A stretch of 64,000 bases of DNA, from NCBI RefSeq assembly GCF_900111895.1, contig NZ_FOKB01000007.1, positions 248,001 through 312,000 on the forward strand. Reading direction: 5' to 3'. A program made the translations under genes and the position numbers. The notes under the pieces are model-generated. The model was not told where the DNA came from. It saw only the letters and a list, made by a program, of their open reading frames with translations, and made no database searches. Below are positions 17,406 to 25,850 of the stretch, piece by piece (position 1 is the first letter of the stretch; every line of letters starts with the position of its first letter). Origin of the DNA: Pseudomonas simiae (lineage in GTDB: Bacteria > Pseudomonadota > Gammaproteobacteria > Pseudomonadales > Pseudomonadaceae).

Positions 17406-18542
17406 TTATACGCTCGCTGCTGGCACAGGGATGGCAGTGACTCGCCAGTCGTCGCCTACAGCGCGCATTTCAGTGATCTTGAGTTGGGGGGCGTTGGCCA
17501 GTTTCTCAAGCGGCCAGTCCAACAAAGGCCGGGCGGCGGAGCCGAGGAACTTGCCGGCGATGAAAATCACGTATTCATCCACCAGGCCTTGCTGGGCAAA
17601 CGCACCGGCCAGGCTTGGGCCGGCCTCCACCAACACTTCATTGACGCCACGGGCTGCCAGCGCGACCAGCGCCGAGCGCAGGTCGACCTGACCATCGACG
17701 CCCGGTACCACCAGGCACTCGGGGCCACGGGGAAACTGGTTTTCCGGGGTTACGCAGGTGATGACCAGCGCCGGCCCGGCCTTGAAGAACGGCGCATTGA
17801 GCGGCACGCGCAGGCGGCCGTCGATCAACACCCGCAACGGCGGACGTGACATGGCCAGGGCGGTGGTGGCTTCGTCCAGGCCGAGTTCGGCGGCGCGCAC
17901 GGTCAGGCGTGCCCCGTCGGCCAGCACCGTATCGGCGCCGGTCAGCACCACGCTGGCCTCGGCGCGCAGGCGCTGCACGGCGGCGCGAGCGGCGGGGCCG
18001 GTGATCCATTGGCTTTCGCCGTTGGCCATCGCGGTGCGGCCGTCCAGGCTCATCGCCAGCTTGACCCGCACGAAGGGCAGGCCGTGTTCCATGCGCTTGA
18101 GGAAACCTGGATTCAGCGCGCGCGCTTCAGCTTCCAGCACCCCGCTACGGACCTCAATACCGGCCTGAGCCAAGCGCTGCATGCCGCGCCCCGCCACTTC
18201 GGGGTTCGGGTCCTGCATGCCAGCCACAACGCGAGCGACACCCGCAGTGACCAACGCATCAGCGCAGGGCGGCGTATGCCCGTGGTGGCTGCACGGTTCG
18301 AGGGTCACATACACCGTGGCGCCACGGGCCCTGGCACCAGCGGCGCGCAGGGCATTGGGCTCGGCATGGGGTTCGCCGGTTCGCTCATGCCAGCCTTCGC
18401 CGACAATCTGCCCGTCACGTACAATCACGCACCCCACACGCGGGTTGGGATGGGTGGTGTACAGGCCCTTGCGCGCCAGTTCCAGGGCACGGGCCATGTA
18501 ATGGGCGTCGAGCACAGCTTGTTCGGCAGGCAGTGGGTTCAT
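17406..18542 (-). CDS. ribD: Bifunctional deaminase/reductase RibD
   Basis: RibD carries out the deamination and reduction steps after GTP cyclohydrolase II. The 378-residue protein has an N-terminal deaminase domain with zinc motif HAEPNAL and PCSHHGHTPPCADAL (HAE...PC..C pattern) and a C-terminal reductase domain containing MSLDGRTA. The start codon overlaps the nrdR stop (ATGA), coupling it to nrdR, an arrangement common in gamma-proteobacteria. Confidence 0.96.
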   Translation of the reverse strand: MNPLPAEQAVLDAHYMARALELARKGLYTTHPNPRVGCVIVRDGQIVGEGWHERTGEPHAEPNALRAAGARARGATVYVTLEPCSHHGHTPPCADALVTAGVARVVAGMQDPNPEVAGRGMQRLAQAGIEVRSGVLEAEARALNPGFLKRMEHGLPFVRVKLAMSLDGRTAMANGESQWITGPAARAAVQRLRAEASVVLTGADTVLADGARLTVRAAELGLDEATTALAMSRPPLRVLIDGRLRVPLNAPFFKAGPALVITCVTPENQFPRGPECLVVPGVDGQVDLRSALVALAARGVNEVLVEAGPSLAGAFAQQGLVDEYVIFIAGKFLGSAARPLLDWPLEKLANAPQLKITEMRAVGDDWRVTAIPVPAASV

Positions 18543-19003
18543 TCTTTGGCAGGCTCACGGGCCAGGCGGTCGATCTCTTCGCGGAACTCGTTGAGGTCCT
18601 GGAAGCGTCGATACACCGAGGCGAAACGGATATAGGCAACTTCGTCGAGCTTTTGCAGCTCGCCCATCACCAGTTCTCCAACCACCAGGCTCTTGACCTC
18701 GCGCTCACCGGTCGCACGCAACTTGTGCTTGATATGCACCAGCGCCGCCTCCAGCCGCTCGACACTCACCGGGCGTTTTTCCAGGGCGCGCTGCATACCG
18801 GCGCGCAGTTTTTCTTCGTCGAAAGGCTGGCGGCTACCGTCGGATTTGATCAGACGTGGCAATACCAGTTCGGCGGTTTCAAAGGTGGTGAAACGTTCAC
18901 CGCAGGCCAGGCATTCGCGCCGGCGACGCACTTGATCGCCCTCGGCGACCAGACGCGAGTCAATGACCTTGGTGTCGTTGGCACCGCAGAAGGGACAGTG
19001 CAT
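18539..19003 (-). CDS. nrdR: Transcriptional repressor NrdR
   Basis: NrdR is the nucleotide-sensing repressor of ribonucleotide reductase genes. With the start at MHCPFCG it has 154 residues, the family size; the frame is open further upstream but that segment has no family character. It has an N-terminal zinc ribbon (CPFC and CLAC), then an ATP-cone domain (LVLPRLIKSDGSRQPFDEEKL). It is coupled to ribD downstream. Confidence 0.95.
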   Translation of the reverse strand: MHCPFCGANDTKVIDSRLVAEGDQVRRRRECLACGERFTTFETAELVLPRLIKSDGSRQPFDEEKLRAGMQRALEKRPVSVERLEAALVHIKHKLRATGEREVKSLVVGELVMGELQKLDEVAYIRFASVYRRFQDLNEFREEIDRLAREPAKE

Positions 19004-19143
19004 GGTGGGCAGGCAACAAATAAAGGGAGGGCCATGGTAGCGCATCCCCGTGGCAAGACAAGCCATAGCCTTTACGGTATATAGGCTGACTATTATGTTT
19101 CATATTTTTTTAGCCACGGATTTTGTCCTTTCTGGAGCCGTAC

Positions 19144-19599
19144 ATGCAGTTACGACCACTTGTTTTGCTCACCCTGTTCAGTTTCCTGGTCGCCTGCAGC
19201 AGCGAAGCCCCCAAGCCGGCCGCACCTCAACCCACTCCCGCGCAAGAGAAAAAAGTACCTGGCATTGAGGACCTGGGTCCCCTGCCCGCCTATCAACGGG
19301 AAATCAGCGGCAGCCTGACCAACATTCCGGCGGGTGCCGAAGTCGAGATGGCGCTGCTGGTGATCGACGACCGTTCGCGCCCGCAACAATTGCTGGCCAG
19401 CAGCGTATTGAGCGGCAACGGCAAGCCCCTGGCCTTTCGCCTGCGCTTCAACCCCGAAGCCTTCCCGGCCGGCGCGCGGGTTGAACTGCGTGGCCGCGCC
19501 AGCCAATCCGGCCAGTTGATCCTGCACCTGCCCGCCGTGCGTGTGACCCAGGCGATCAACCAGTCCACCGGCCCCCTGCAACTCGTCAAGGCACCATGA
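19144..19599 (+). CDS. YbaY-like lipoprotein
   Basis: A 151-residue protein with a lipoprotein signal (LLTLFSFLVACSS) followed by a proline-rich linker and a compact beta domain (ISGSLTNIPAGAEVEMALLVIDD). This resembles the YbaY/META-like family of outer-membrane lipoproteins of unknown function. The ATG at 19144 is preferred over an upstream TTG because TGGAG lies at the proper distance. It overlaps the next gene by four bases. Confidence 0.72.
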   Translation: MQLRPLVLLTLFSFLVACSSEAPKPAAPQPTPAQEKKVPGIEDLGPLPAYQREISGSLTNIPAGAEVEMALLVIDDRSRPQQLLASSVLSGNGKPLAFRLRFNPEAFPAGARVELRGRASQSGQLILHLPAVRVTQAINQSTGPLQLVKAP

Positions 19600-20252
19600 C
19601 GCCACCGCTGGACCTGCAAGCCGCGCTGAGCGGACTGATCGGCGACGCGCAACTGGTGCCCTGCCCGCTGCCGGGCACCGCGTTGTCGTTATGGCTGCTG
19701 GATGCGGACAACATGGACCGTGCCTTCAGCCCCGAGGAAACCCGGCGCATCCTGCATGAACCGCCCTACTGGAGTTTTTGCTGGGCCAGCGGCCTGGCGC
19801 TGGCGCGGTACCTGGCGGCGAACCCTGAGTGGGTTGCGGGCAAGCGCGTGCTGGATTTTGGCGCGGGTTCAGGTGTTGCAGGGATTGCGGCGGCCAAGGC
19901 CGGCGCACGGGAAGTGGTGGCCTGCGACCTCGACCCACTGGCGTTGGCGTCCTGTCGAGCGAATGCCGAACTCAACGGCGTAGCACTGGGTTATTCGGCG
20001 GACTTCTTCGCCGAAGCCGACCGTTTCGACCTGATCCTGGTCGCCGATGTGCTCTACGACCGGGCGAACCTGCCGTTGCTGGATCAATTCTTGACCCGTG
20101 GCCGTGAAGCGTTGGTGGCGGATTCGCGGGTGAGGGATTTTCAGCACTCGGATTATCAGCGGCTGGAGATCCTTGATGCATTGACGTTGCCGGACTTGGC
20201 GGAGCCTTGGGAATTTCGCAAGGTAAGCCTGTACCATTCGCGGCGCGCATGA
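19596..20252 (+). CDS. Class I SAM-dependent methyltransferase
   Basis: The 218-residue protein has the Rossmann SAM-binding motif VLDFGAGSGVAGIAAA at about residues 87-102 and an acidic residue in ACDLDPLAL (motif II). Its overall pattern resembles the lysine-methyltransferase branch (Methyltransf_16/PrmA-like), and genes of this type are often annotated only as methyltransferase. The substrate is not visible. It is coupled by ATGA overlap with the lipoprotein gene. Confidence 0.78.
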   Translation: MTPPLDLQAALSGLIGDAQLVPCPLPGTALSLWLLDADNMDRAFSPEETRRILHEPPYWSFCWASGLALARYLAANPEWVAGKRVLDFGAGSGVAGIAAAKAGAREVVACDLDPLALASCRANAELNGVALGYSADFFAEADRFDLILVADVLYDRANLPLLDQFLTRGREALVADSRVRDFQHSDYQRLEILDALTLPDLAEPWEFRKVSLYHSRRA

Positions 20253-20255
20253 GAC

Positions 20256-20325
20256 CTTCGCGAGCAAGCCCGCTCCCACACTTGGGCCCGTTCCCCTTGT
20301 GGGAGCGGACTTGCTCGCGAAAGCG
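20256..20325. repeat. REPIN between the methyltransferase gene and ybbN
   Basis: CTTCGCGAGCAAGCCCGCTCC and its inverted counterpart GTGGGAGCGGACTTGCTCGC form arms around a loop of about 20 bases. The right arm has GGAC instead of GGGC, a small divergence from the other copies in the window. Confidence 0.87.
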
Positions 20326-20403
20326 GTGCCAACTCCACCGCACTTTCAGCCAACCGCGCCAGCCCTTATAGTTGCCCCATTCCCGCTTTATTCGAGACGC
20401 CCG

Positions 20404-21276
20404 ATGAGTGAACCCACGCCGTACATCTTCGATGTCACCACTGCCACGTTCGACCAGGCGGTAATCCAGAACTCCTTCGAGAAACCCGTGCTGGTGGATT
20501 TCTGGGCCGAGTGGTGCGCGCCCTGCAAGGCGTTGATGCCGATGCTCGCGAAGATTGCCGAGAGTTATCAGGGCGAGTTGCTGTTGGCCAAGGTCGATTG
20601 CGAGGCCGAGCAGGACATCGTCGCGCGTTTTGGCATTCAAAGCCTGCCGACGGTGGTGCTGTTCAAGGATGGCCAGCCGGTGGACGGGTTTGCCGGGGCG
20701 CAGCCGGAGTCGGCGGTGCGGGCGCTGTTGGAGCCCCATGTACAGATGCCACCACCGGCGGCGGCGAATCCGTTGGAGCAGGCCCAGGCGTTGTTTGCCG
20801 AAGGTCGCATCAGCGATGCCGAAGCGGTGCTGGTGGCGCTGTTGGGCGAGGACAATACCAACGCTGCGGCGCTGATCCTGTACGCACGCTGCCTGGCCGA
20901 ACGCGGTGAATTGGGCGAAGCCCAGACCGTGCTGGACGCGGTTAAAAGCGACGACCACAAAGCCGCCCTCGCCGGTGCGAAGGCACAGATCACCTTCCTG
21001 CGTCAGGCTGCCGACCTGCCGGACGCCGCCGACCTGAAAAGCCGCCTGGCGCAAAACCCGCAGGACGACGAAGCCGCCTATCAACTGGCGATCCAGCAAC
21101 TGGCGCGTCAGCAGTACGACGCGGCGCTGGAAGGTTTGCTCAAGCTGTTCATCCGCAACCGCAGCTACAGCGAAGGCCTGCCGCACAAGGCCTTGCTGCA
21201 GGTGTTCGAACTGCTGGGCAACGATCACCCACTGGTGACCGTGTACCGCCGCAAGTTGTTTGCCGCGCTGTACTAA
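20404..21276 (+). CDS. ybbN: Thioredoxin-domain chaperone YbbN (CnoX-like)
   Basis: The N-terminal 110 residues are a thioredoxin fold with WCAPC at residues 37-41, so unlike E. coli YbbN/CnoX both active-site cysteines are present. The remaining 180 residues are TPR-like helices (ANPLEQAQALFAEGRISDAEAV). Proteins of this type act as redox-sensitive holdases that cooperate with DnaK or GroEL. The ATG at 20404 is used; the upstream open frame would run through the REPIN. Confidence 0.88.
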   Translation: MSEPTPYIFDVTTATFDQAVIQNSFEKPVLVDFWAEWCAPCKALMPMLAKIAESYQGELLLAKVDCEAEQDIVARFGIQSLPTVVLFKDGQPVDGFAGAQPESAVRALLEPHVQMPPPAAANPLEQAQALFAEGRISDAEAVLVALLGEDNTNAAALILYARCLAERGELGEAQTVLDAVKSDDHKAALAGAKAQITFLRQAADLPDAADLKSRLAQNPQDDEAAYQLAIQQLARQQYDAALEGLLKLFIRNRSYSEGLPHKALLQVFELLGNDHPLVTVYRRKLFAALY

Positions 21277-21620
21277 TCGCCGACCCAGCTGTACAGCGGC
21301 GTATCCCCGCCGCTGGCAACCTTCACCTGGGCGCTATGGCGCAGGCGCACCAACAGACGCTTGCCCGCCGAAGCGTCGCCGGCCAAGCCTTCCAACTGGT
21401 CAAGCAGCTCCAGGCCACTGAGTTGCCCTGCCTCGCGCAACAGGTCCTGGGCACTCTGCCATAGATCATCATTGTGTTTGACCGGAGCCACCGGCGCAGC
21501 CGTCGCGCTGGCCACGGGCGTCGCCTGCAACTGTGCGCCCAGCCGCGCCCAGTCGCCGTCGTCCAGCTCCAGGGTCAAGTCCACCGGCAGGTCGCCGACG
21601 GTTCCACGAATTCGCAACAT
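21273..21620 (-). CDS. Conserved protein of unknown function
   Basis: The 115-residue protein starts at MLRIRGTVGDLPVDLTLEL, supported by GGAGTAAGG upstream. It has an N-terminal beta-strand-like part, an alanine/valine-rich linker and a C-terminal helical part with repeated leucines. It contains no cysteine pair, signal peptide or membrane segment, so it is probably cytosolic. It converges on ybbN with a four-base overlap. No family is recognised. Confidence 0.65.
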   Translation of the reverse strand: MLRIRGTVGDLPVDLTLELDDGDWARLGAQLQATPVASATAAPVAPVKHNDDLWQSAQDLLREAGQLSGLELLDQLEGLAGDASAGKRLLVRLRHSAQVKVASGGDTPLYSWVGD

Positions 21621-21703
21621 CGTCCTTACTCCTGCAGTTTTCTGACAGGCATGCTCCCATGCGGCTTGCGCAACGCCAAGCGGGCGGTCAAACTCTGGGC
21701 ACA

Positions 21704-21725
21704 TTGTTATAAGATCACATAACAA
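21704..21725. promoter_or_regulatory. Candidate Zur-like dyad upstream of the zinc operon
   Basis: TTGTTAT and ATAACAA are perfect inverted arms, 8 bases apart, 26 bp before the start of the histidine-rich protein. The arms match Zur half-sites, but the usual spacing is about 3 bases, so this may be a variant or an unrelated dyad. Confidence 0.4.
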
Positions 21726-21750
21726 AACTTTCATGTTCTGGAGCCTTCTC

Positions 21751-22353
21751 ATGCGCCGTCTGTTGCTTGCTTTGCCGTTTGCCCTGCTGCCATTGGCGGT
21801 TGCCCACGCTCATGATGATCACGACCATGAACACGCTAGCCTTGGTGCCCATGAACACGGCGTGGGCCGTCTCAACGCGGTGCTCGACGGCCAGGCCCTG
21901 GAGCTGGAGCTGGATAGCCCGGCAATGAATCTGGTGGGTTTCGAACACCTGGCCACCACCCCGGCAGACAAAGCCAAGGTCGCCGCCGTGCGCAAACAGC
22001 TGGAAAACCCTGTCGCCCTGTTCAACCTGCCTAAGGCCGCCGGTTGTGTGGTCAGCAGCCAGGCACTCAACAGCCCGCTGTTCGGCGACAAGCCCGAGGC
22101 CGACCATGATGACGATGATGACCACGCCACCGACGGCAAAGGCGCGGCCGCCCACGAACACCATCACGACCACAGCGAAATCCACGCCCACTACCAATTC
22201 ACCTGCGCCACGCCGACGGCCTTGAGCAACCTCGACCTGACCCAGGTGTTCAAGACCTTCCCCGCCACCCAGAAAATTCAGGTACAACTGATCGGCCCGA
22301 GCGGCCAGCAAGGGGTTGACGCAACGGCCACAGCAGCCACCCTGAAGTTCTGA
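21751..22353 (+). CDS. Histidine-rich zinc-uptake protein (ZrgA-like, DUF2796)
   Basis: The 200-residue exported protein (signal peptide ending AVAHAH) has two histidine/aspartate clusters: HDDHDHEH right after cleavage and HEHHHDHSEIHAH near residue 145. These should bind Zn. Orthologs next to an ABC transporter and a DUF3299 gene are, in P. aeruginosa (PA4063-PA4066), induced in zinc starvation and belong to the Zur regulon. The ATG at 21751 is chosen since TGGAG precedes it. Confidence 0.85.
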   Translation: MRRLLLALPFALLPLAVAHAHDDHDHEHASLGAHEHGVGRLNAVLDGQALELELDSPAMNLVGFEHLATTPADKAKVAAVRKQLENPVALFNLPKAAGCVVSSQALNSPLFGDKPEADHDDDDDHATDGKGAAAHEHHHDHSEIHAHYQFTCATPTALSNLDLTQVFKTFPATQKIQVQLIGPSGQQGVDATATAATLKF

Positions 22354-22357
22354 TTTG

Positions 22358-22449
22358 GCTGTGGGAGCTGGCTTGCCTGCGAAGGGATCGCCTCGGTCTG
22401 TCTGCAAAAACCGAGTCGCCCGTATCGCAGGCAAGCCAGCTCCCACAAT
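22358..22449. repeat. REPIN of a second sequence type
   Basis: GTGGGAGCTGGCTTGCCTGCG and its inverted copy CGCAGGCAAGCCAGCTCCCAC enclose a spacer that itself contains CTCGG/CCGAG arms. The core differs from the other REPs in the window (CTGGCTTGCCTG versus CGGGCTTGCTCG), so it is a distinct REP class. It lies between the first two genes of the zinc operon. Confidence 0.87.
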
Positions 22450-22491
22450 GGATCGGCGTCATTTTCCACCACCAGGCAATACTGATCCCCC

Positions 22492-23202
22492 ATGACCCAC
22501 GCATTGATCGAACTGTCTGACCTGGGCTTCAACTGGCCCAATCACCCACAGTTGCTGGACATCCCTGCGTTCCGCCTGGAAGCAGGAGAAACCCTGTTTC
22601 TCAAGGGCCCGAGCGGCAGTGGCAAAACCACATTGCTGGGCCTGCTTGGCGGGGTGCAGAAACCCAGCCGGGGCAGTATCCGCCTGCTCGGCCAGGAACT
22701 GACCGAGCTTTCGGCTGGCGCGCGCGATCGTTTTCGCGTCGACCACACCGGCTACATTTTCCAGCAGTTCAACCTGCTGCCGTTCTTGTCGGTACGCGAG
22801 AACGTCGAGTTGCCCTGCCACTTTTCCACACTGCGTGCGCAACGGGCGAAACAGCGCCACGGCAGTGTCGACCAGGCCGCCGCCGCTTTACTCGCGCACC
22901 TGGGATTGAAAGACAAATCCCTGCTGGAGCGCCGCGCCGACTCACTTTCCATCGGCCAGCAGCAGCGGGTGGCCGCCGCCCGTGCGTTGATCGGCCAACC
23001 GGAACTGGTGATCGCCGACGAACCCACCTCGGCCCTGGACCACGACGCCCGCGAAGCCTTCCTACAGCTGTTGTTTGCCGAATGCCGTGAGGCCGGCGCC
23101 AGCCTGTTGTTTGTCAGCCATGACCAGAGCCTGGCTTCGTTGTTCGACCGCAACCTGTCGCTGGCCGAACTCAATCGCGCCGCCACGCCCGCAGAGGTTT
23201 GA
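22492..23202 (+). CDS. ABC transporter ATP-binding protein of the zinc operon
   Basis: A 236-residue ATPase of the LolD/MacB type. Walker A is GPSGSGKTT at about residues 37-45; the signature is LSIGQQQR and Walker B is LVIADEPTSALD. With the FtsX-like permease next to it, it forms a mechanotransmission-type exporter rather than a classic importer. In Pseudomonas this pair is Zur-regulated with the neighbouring His-rich gene. Its exact role in zinc homeostasis is not settled by sequence. Confidence 0.88.
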   Translation: MTHALIELSDLGFNWPNHPQLLDIPAFRLEAGETLFLKGPSGSGKTTLLGLLGGVQKPSRGSIRLLGQELTELSAGARDRFRVDHTGYIFQQFNLLPFLSVRENVELPCHFSTLRAQRAKQRHGSVDQAAAALLAHLGLKDKSLLERRADSLSIGQQQRVAAARALIGQPELVIADEPTSALDHDAREAFLQLLFAECREAGASLLFVSHDQSLASLFDRNLSLAELNRAATPAEV

Positions 23203-23203
23203 G

Positions 23204-24469
23204 ATGTATCTGTTCCGTCTAGCCATGGCCAGCCTGGCTAACCGCCGCTTTACCGCGATCCTCACCGCATTCGCCATCGCCCTGTCGGTGTGCCTGTTGC
23301 TGGCGGTGGAGCGCGTGCGCGTTGAGGCGCGCAACAGTTTCGCCAGCACCATCAGCGGCACCGACCTGATCGTCGGTGCGCGCTCAGGTTCGGTGAACCT
23401 GCTGCTGTACTCGGTGTTCCGCATTGGCAATGCCACCAACAACATCCGCTGGGACAGCTTCGAGCATTTCGCCGCCAGCCCTCAGGTGAAATGGGCGATC
23501 CCGATTTCCCTCGGCGACTCCCATCGCGGCTACCGTGTGATGGGCACCAATGAATCCTACTTCGAACATTACCAATACGGCCGCAAGCAAAACCTCGAAC
23601 TGGCCAGCGGACGCGCCTTCGCCACCGACCCGTTTGAAGTGGTGCTCGGTGCAGAAGTCGCCGACGCGTTGCATTACAAACTCGGCGACAAACTGGTGCT
23701 GGCCCACGGCGTAGCCGTGGTCAGCCTGGTGAAGCACGATGACAAGCCCTTCACCGTAGTCGGCATCCTCAAGCGCACCGGCACACCGGTGGATCGCACG
23801 TTGCACATCAGCCTCGGCGGCATGGAGGCGATCCACATCGACTGGCACAACGGCGTGCCGGCCCAGGGCAAAGGCCGCATCAGTGCCGACCAGGCGCGCA
23901 ACATGGACCTCACGCCGCAGGCCATCACCGCGTTCATGCTGGGCCTGAACAACAAGATTTCCACCTTCGCCCTGCAACGGGAAATCAACGAGTTCCGTGG
24001 CGAGCCGATGCTGGCGATCCTGCCCGGCGTGGCGCTGCAAGAGTTATGGAGCATGATGGGCACCGCCGAAAAAGCGCTGTTCGTGATCTCGCTGTTCGTG
24101 GTGCTTACCGGCTTGATCGGCATGCTCACAGCGATCCTCACCAGCCTCAACGAACGCCGCCGCGAAATGGCGATTTTGCGCTCTGTAGGTGCGCGCCCTT
24201 GGCATATCGCGACGTTGCTAATCTTCGAAGCCTTCGCCCTGGCGCTGTCCGGCGTGGTAGCCGGCGTTGGTTTGCTTTACGTGTGCATCGCCGCCTCACG
24301 CGGGTATCTGCAGGCCAATTACGGCCTGGACCTGCCGATGTCCTGGCCGAGCGAATATGAATGGACGCTGCTCGCCGGTATCCTGGCCGCCGCACTGTTG
24401 ATGGGCAGCGTGCCCGCGTGGCGTGCCTATCGGCAATCCCTGGCCGATGGCCTGTCCATACGTTTATGA
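23204..24469 (+). CDS. FtsX-family ABC permease of the zinc operon
   Basis: The 421-residue membrane protein has an N-terminal helix (RRFTAILTAFAIALSVCLLLAV), a large periplasmic domain and a C-terminal FtsX core with three helices, including LFVISLFVVLTGLIGMLTAIL and the cytosolic coupling segment NERRREMAILRSVGARP. It starts one base after the ATPase stop and overlaps the DUF3299 gene region. The start is the ATG at 23204, preceded by GAGG. Likely works with the ATPase just upstream. Confidence 0.87.
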   Translation: MYLFRLAMASLANRRFTAILTAFAIALSVCLLLAVERVRVEARNSFASTISGTDLIVGARSGSVNLLLYSVFRIGNATNNIRWDSFEHFAASPQVKWAIPISLGDSHRGYRVMGTNESYFEHYQYGRKQNLELASGRAFATDPFEVVLGAEVADALHYKLGDKLVLAHGVAVVSLVKHDDKPFTVVGILKRTGTPVDRTLHISLGGMEAIHIDWHNGVPAQGKGRISADQARNMDLTPQAITAFMLGLNNKISTFALQREINEFRGEPMLAILPGVALQELWSMMGTAEKALFVISLFVVLTGLIGMLTAILTSLNERRREMAILRSVGARPWHIATLLIFEAFALALSGVVAGVGLLYVCIAASRGYLQANYGLDLPMSWPSEYEWTLLAGILAAALLMGSVPAWRAYRQSLADGLSIRL

Positions 24470-24480
24470 GGAAGGCCTTG

Positions 24481-24993
24481 ATGCGTCGCGTCCTGTTTGC
24501 ATTGTTTCTGCTGATCGCGCTGCCCGCCTGGGCCGCCGAGCCCAAAGAGCTGACCTGGTCGGAACTGATCCCACCGGATGCCGAGCCGGAAGTGCCGAAC
24601 ATGCAACCGCTGCACAATCTCTCCGGCATGGCGGATGCCCTGGAGTCGGCACCGGCTGCCAAGCAGGAAATGCCCAACGCGCCGGTGGTGCCAGGGCTCA
24701 ATGGCCAGCACATTCGCTTGCCCGGCTACATCGTGCCACTGGAGGTCAGCGAAAACGGGCGCACCACCGAGTTCTTGCTGGTGCCGTATTTCGGCGCGTG
24801 CATCCATGTCCCGCCGCCGCCCTCGAACCAGATCGTGCATGTCAAAAGCGAAATCGGCGTGAAACTCGATGAGCTGTACCAGCCGTACTGGATCGAAGGC
24901 GCGATGCAGGTCAAGCCATCCACCAGCGAGCTGGCCGATGCCGGTTACCAGATGGAAGCCGAGAAGATTTACATGTACGAACTGCCGGAATAG
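24481..24993 (+). CDS. DUF3299 exported protein of the zinc operon
   Basis: The 170-residue protein has a signal peptide (MRRVLFALFLLIALPAWA) and the DUF3299 core IRLPGYIVPLE, followed by YFGACIHVPPPPSNQIVHV. The conserved cysteine-histidine pair in ACIHVPPPPSNQ could bind metal or haem-like ligand. The ATG at 24481 is chosen because GAGGAAGG lies about five bases before it; another ATG at 24466 overlaps the permease stop. It closes a four-gene unit that is Zur-controlled in relatives. Confidence 0.82.
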   Translation: MRRVLFALFLLIALPAWAAEPKELTWSELIPPDAEPEVPNMQPLHNLSGMADALESAPAAKQEMPNAPVVPGLNGQHIRLPGYIVPLEVSENGRTTEFLLVPYFGACIHVPPPPSNQIVHVKSEIGVKLDELYQPYWIEGAMQVKPSTSELADAGYQMEAEKIYMYELPE

Positions 24994-25010
24994 CGCTGAT
25001 CGCCCTTTCA

Positions 25011-25024
25011 TTGAGCTGAGTCAA
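25011..25024. promoter_or_regulatory. Candidate Anr (FNR-type) box upstream of ompW
   Basis: TTGAGCTGAGTCAA matches the consensus TTGAY-N4-RTCAA except at one position. It lies 64 bp before the OmpW start. OprG in P. aeruginosa is known to depend on Anr under low oxygen. Confidence 0.5.
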
Positions 25025-25087
25025 AAGACCGGGCGGAACGATCTTTACCATTGGACGTACAACTTTTAAACGTCCTTTGGAGCTCCC

Positions 25088-25786
25088 ATGAACAAGTCTC
25101 TGCTCGGCGCGTCCCTCTTCGCGCTCGCCCTCGTCGCCCCCGTCGTACACGCTCATGAAGCGGGTGACATTCTGGTGCGTGCCGGTGCAATCACCGTGAA
25201 CCCGAAGGCGGACAGCGGTCACGTCAAAGTTGACCAGGGTCCATTGGCGGGCGCCAACCTGGGCGGCAAGGCGACCATGAGCAGCGATACCCAACTGGGT
25301 CTGAACTTCGCCTACATGCTGACCAACCACGTCGGTATCGAACTGCTGGCCGCGACGCCGTTCGAGCATGATGTGAAGATCAAGAACACCGCCCTTGGCG
25401 CCGCCAACGGCAAGCTCGGTACCCTGAAACACCTGCCGCCGACCCTGAGCATCGTGTACTACCCACTGGACAACAAGTCGGCCTTCCAGCCGTACGTGGG
25501 CGCCGGTATCAACTACACCTGGATCTACGACGAACACGTCGGCAGCCGTGCTCAAGGCGCCGGCTTCAGCAACTTCAAGGCTGAAAACTCCTGGGGCTGG
25601 GCCGCGCAGATTGGCGCGGACTACATGATCAACGACAAGTGGATGATCAACGCCCAGGCGCGCTATATCGACATCAGCACCAAGGCGACCGTGGACAACA
25701 ATGCCCTAGGCCAAGGCACCCGCGCCAAGGTCAATGTGGACGTGGATCCGATGGTTTACATGGTGGGTATCGGCTACAAGTTCTAA
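25088..25786 (+). CDS. oprG: OmpW/OprG outer-membrane protein
   Basis: The 232-residue protein has a signal peptide (ending VVHAHE) and the OmpW pattern: VRAGAITVNPKAD, then eight strands with QLGLNFAYMLTNHVGIELLAATPF, and a C-terminal aromatic end (VYMVGIGYKF). OmpW/OprG forms an eight-stranded barrel channel for small hydrophobic molecules. It follows the zinc operon in the same order as in P. aeruginosa. A candidate Anr box upstream fits oxygen-linked control. Confidence 0.92.
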   Translation: MNKSLLGASLFALALVAPVVHAHEAGDILVRAGAITVNPKADSGHVKVDQGPLAGANLGGKATMSSDTQLGLNFAYMLTNHVGIELLAATPFEHDVKIKNTALGAANGKLGTLKHLPPTLSIVYYPLDNKSAFQPYVGAGINYTWIYDEHVGSRAQGAGFSNFKAENSWGWAAQIGADYMINDKWMINAQARYIDISTKATVDNNALGQGTRAKVNVDVDPMVYMVGIGYKF

Positions 25787-25800
25787 GCAACACTGCATAA

Positions 25801-25842
25801 CCAATGTGGGAGCGGCGCACCGCCGCTCCCACATTTGGTTTT
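25801..25842. terminator. Long perfect hairpin after ompW (REP-like)
   Basis: CCAATGTGGGAGCGGCG and CGCCGCTCCCACATTTGG form an almost uninterrupted stem with a tiny loop, followed by TTTT. It resembles a single palindromic REP reduced to a hairpin and would terminate transcripts from both converging genes. Confidence 0.8.
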
Positions 25843-25850
25843 GCGTGTAT

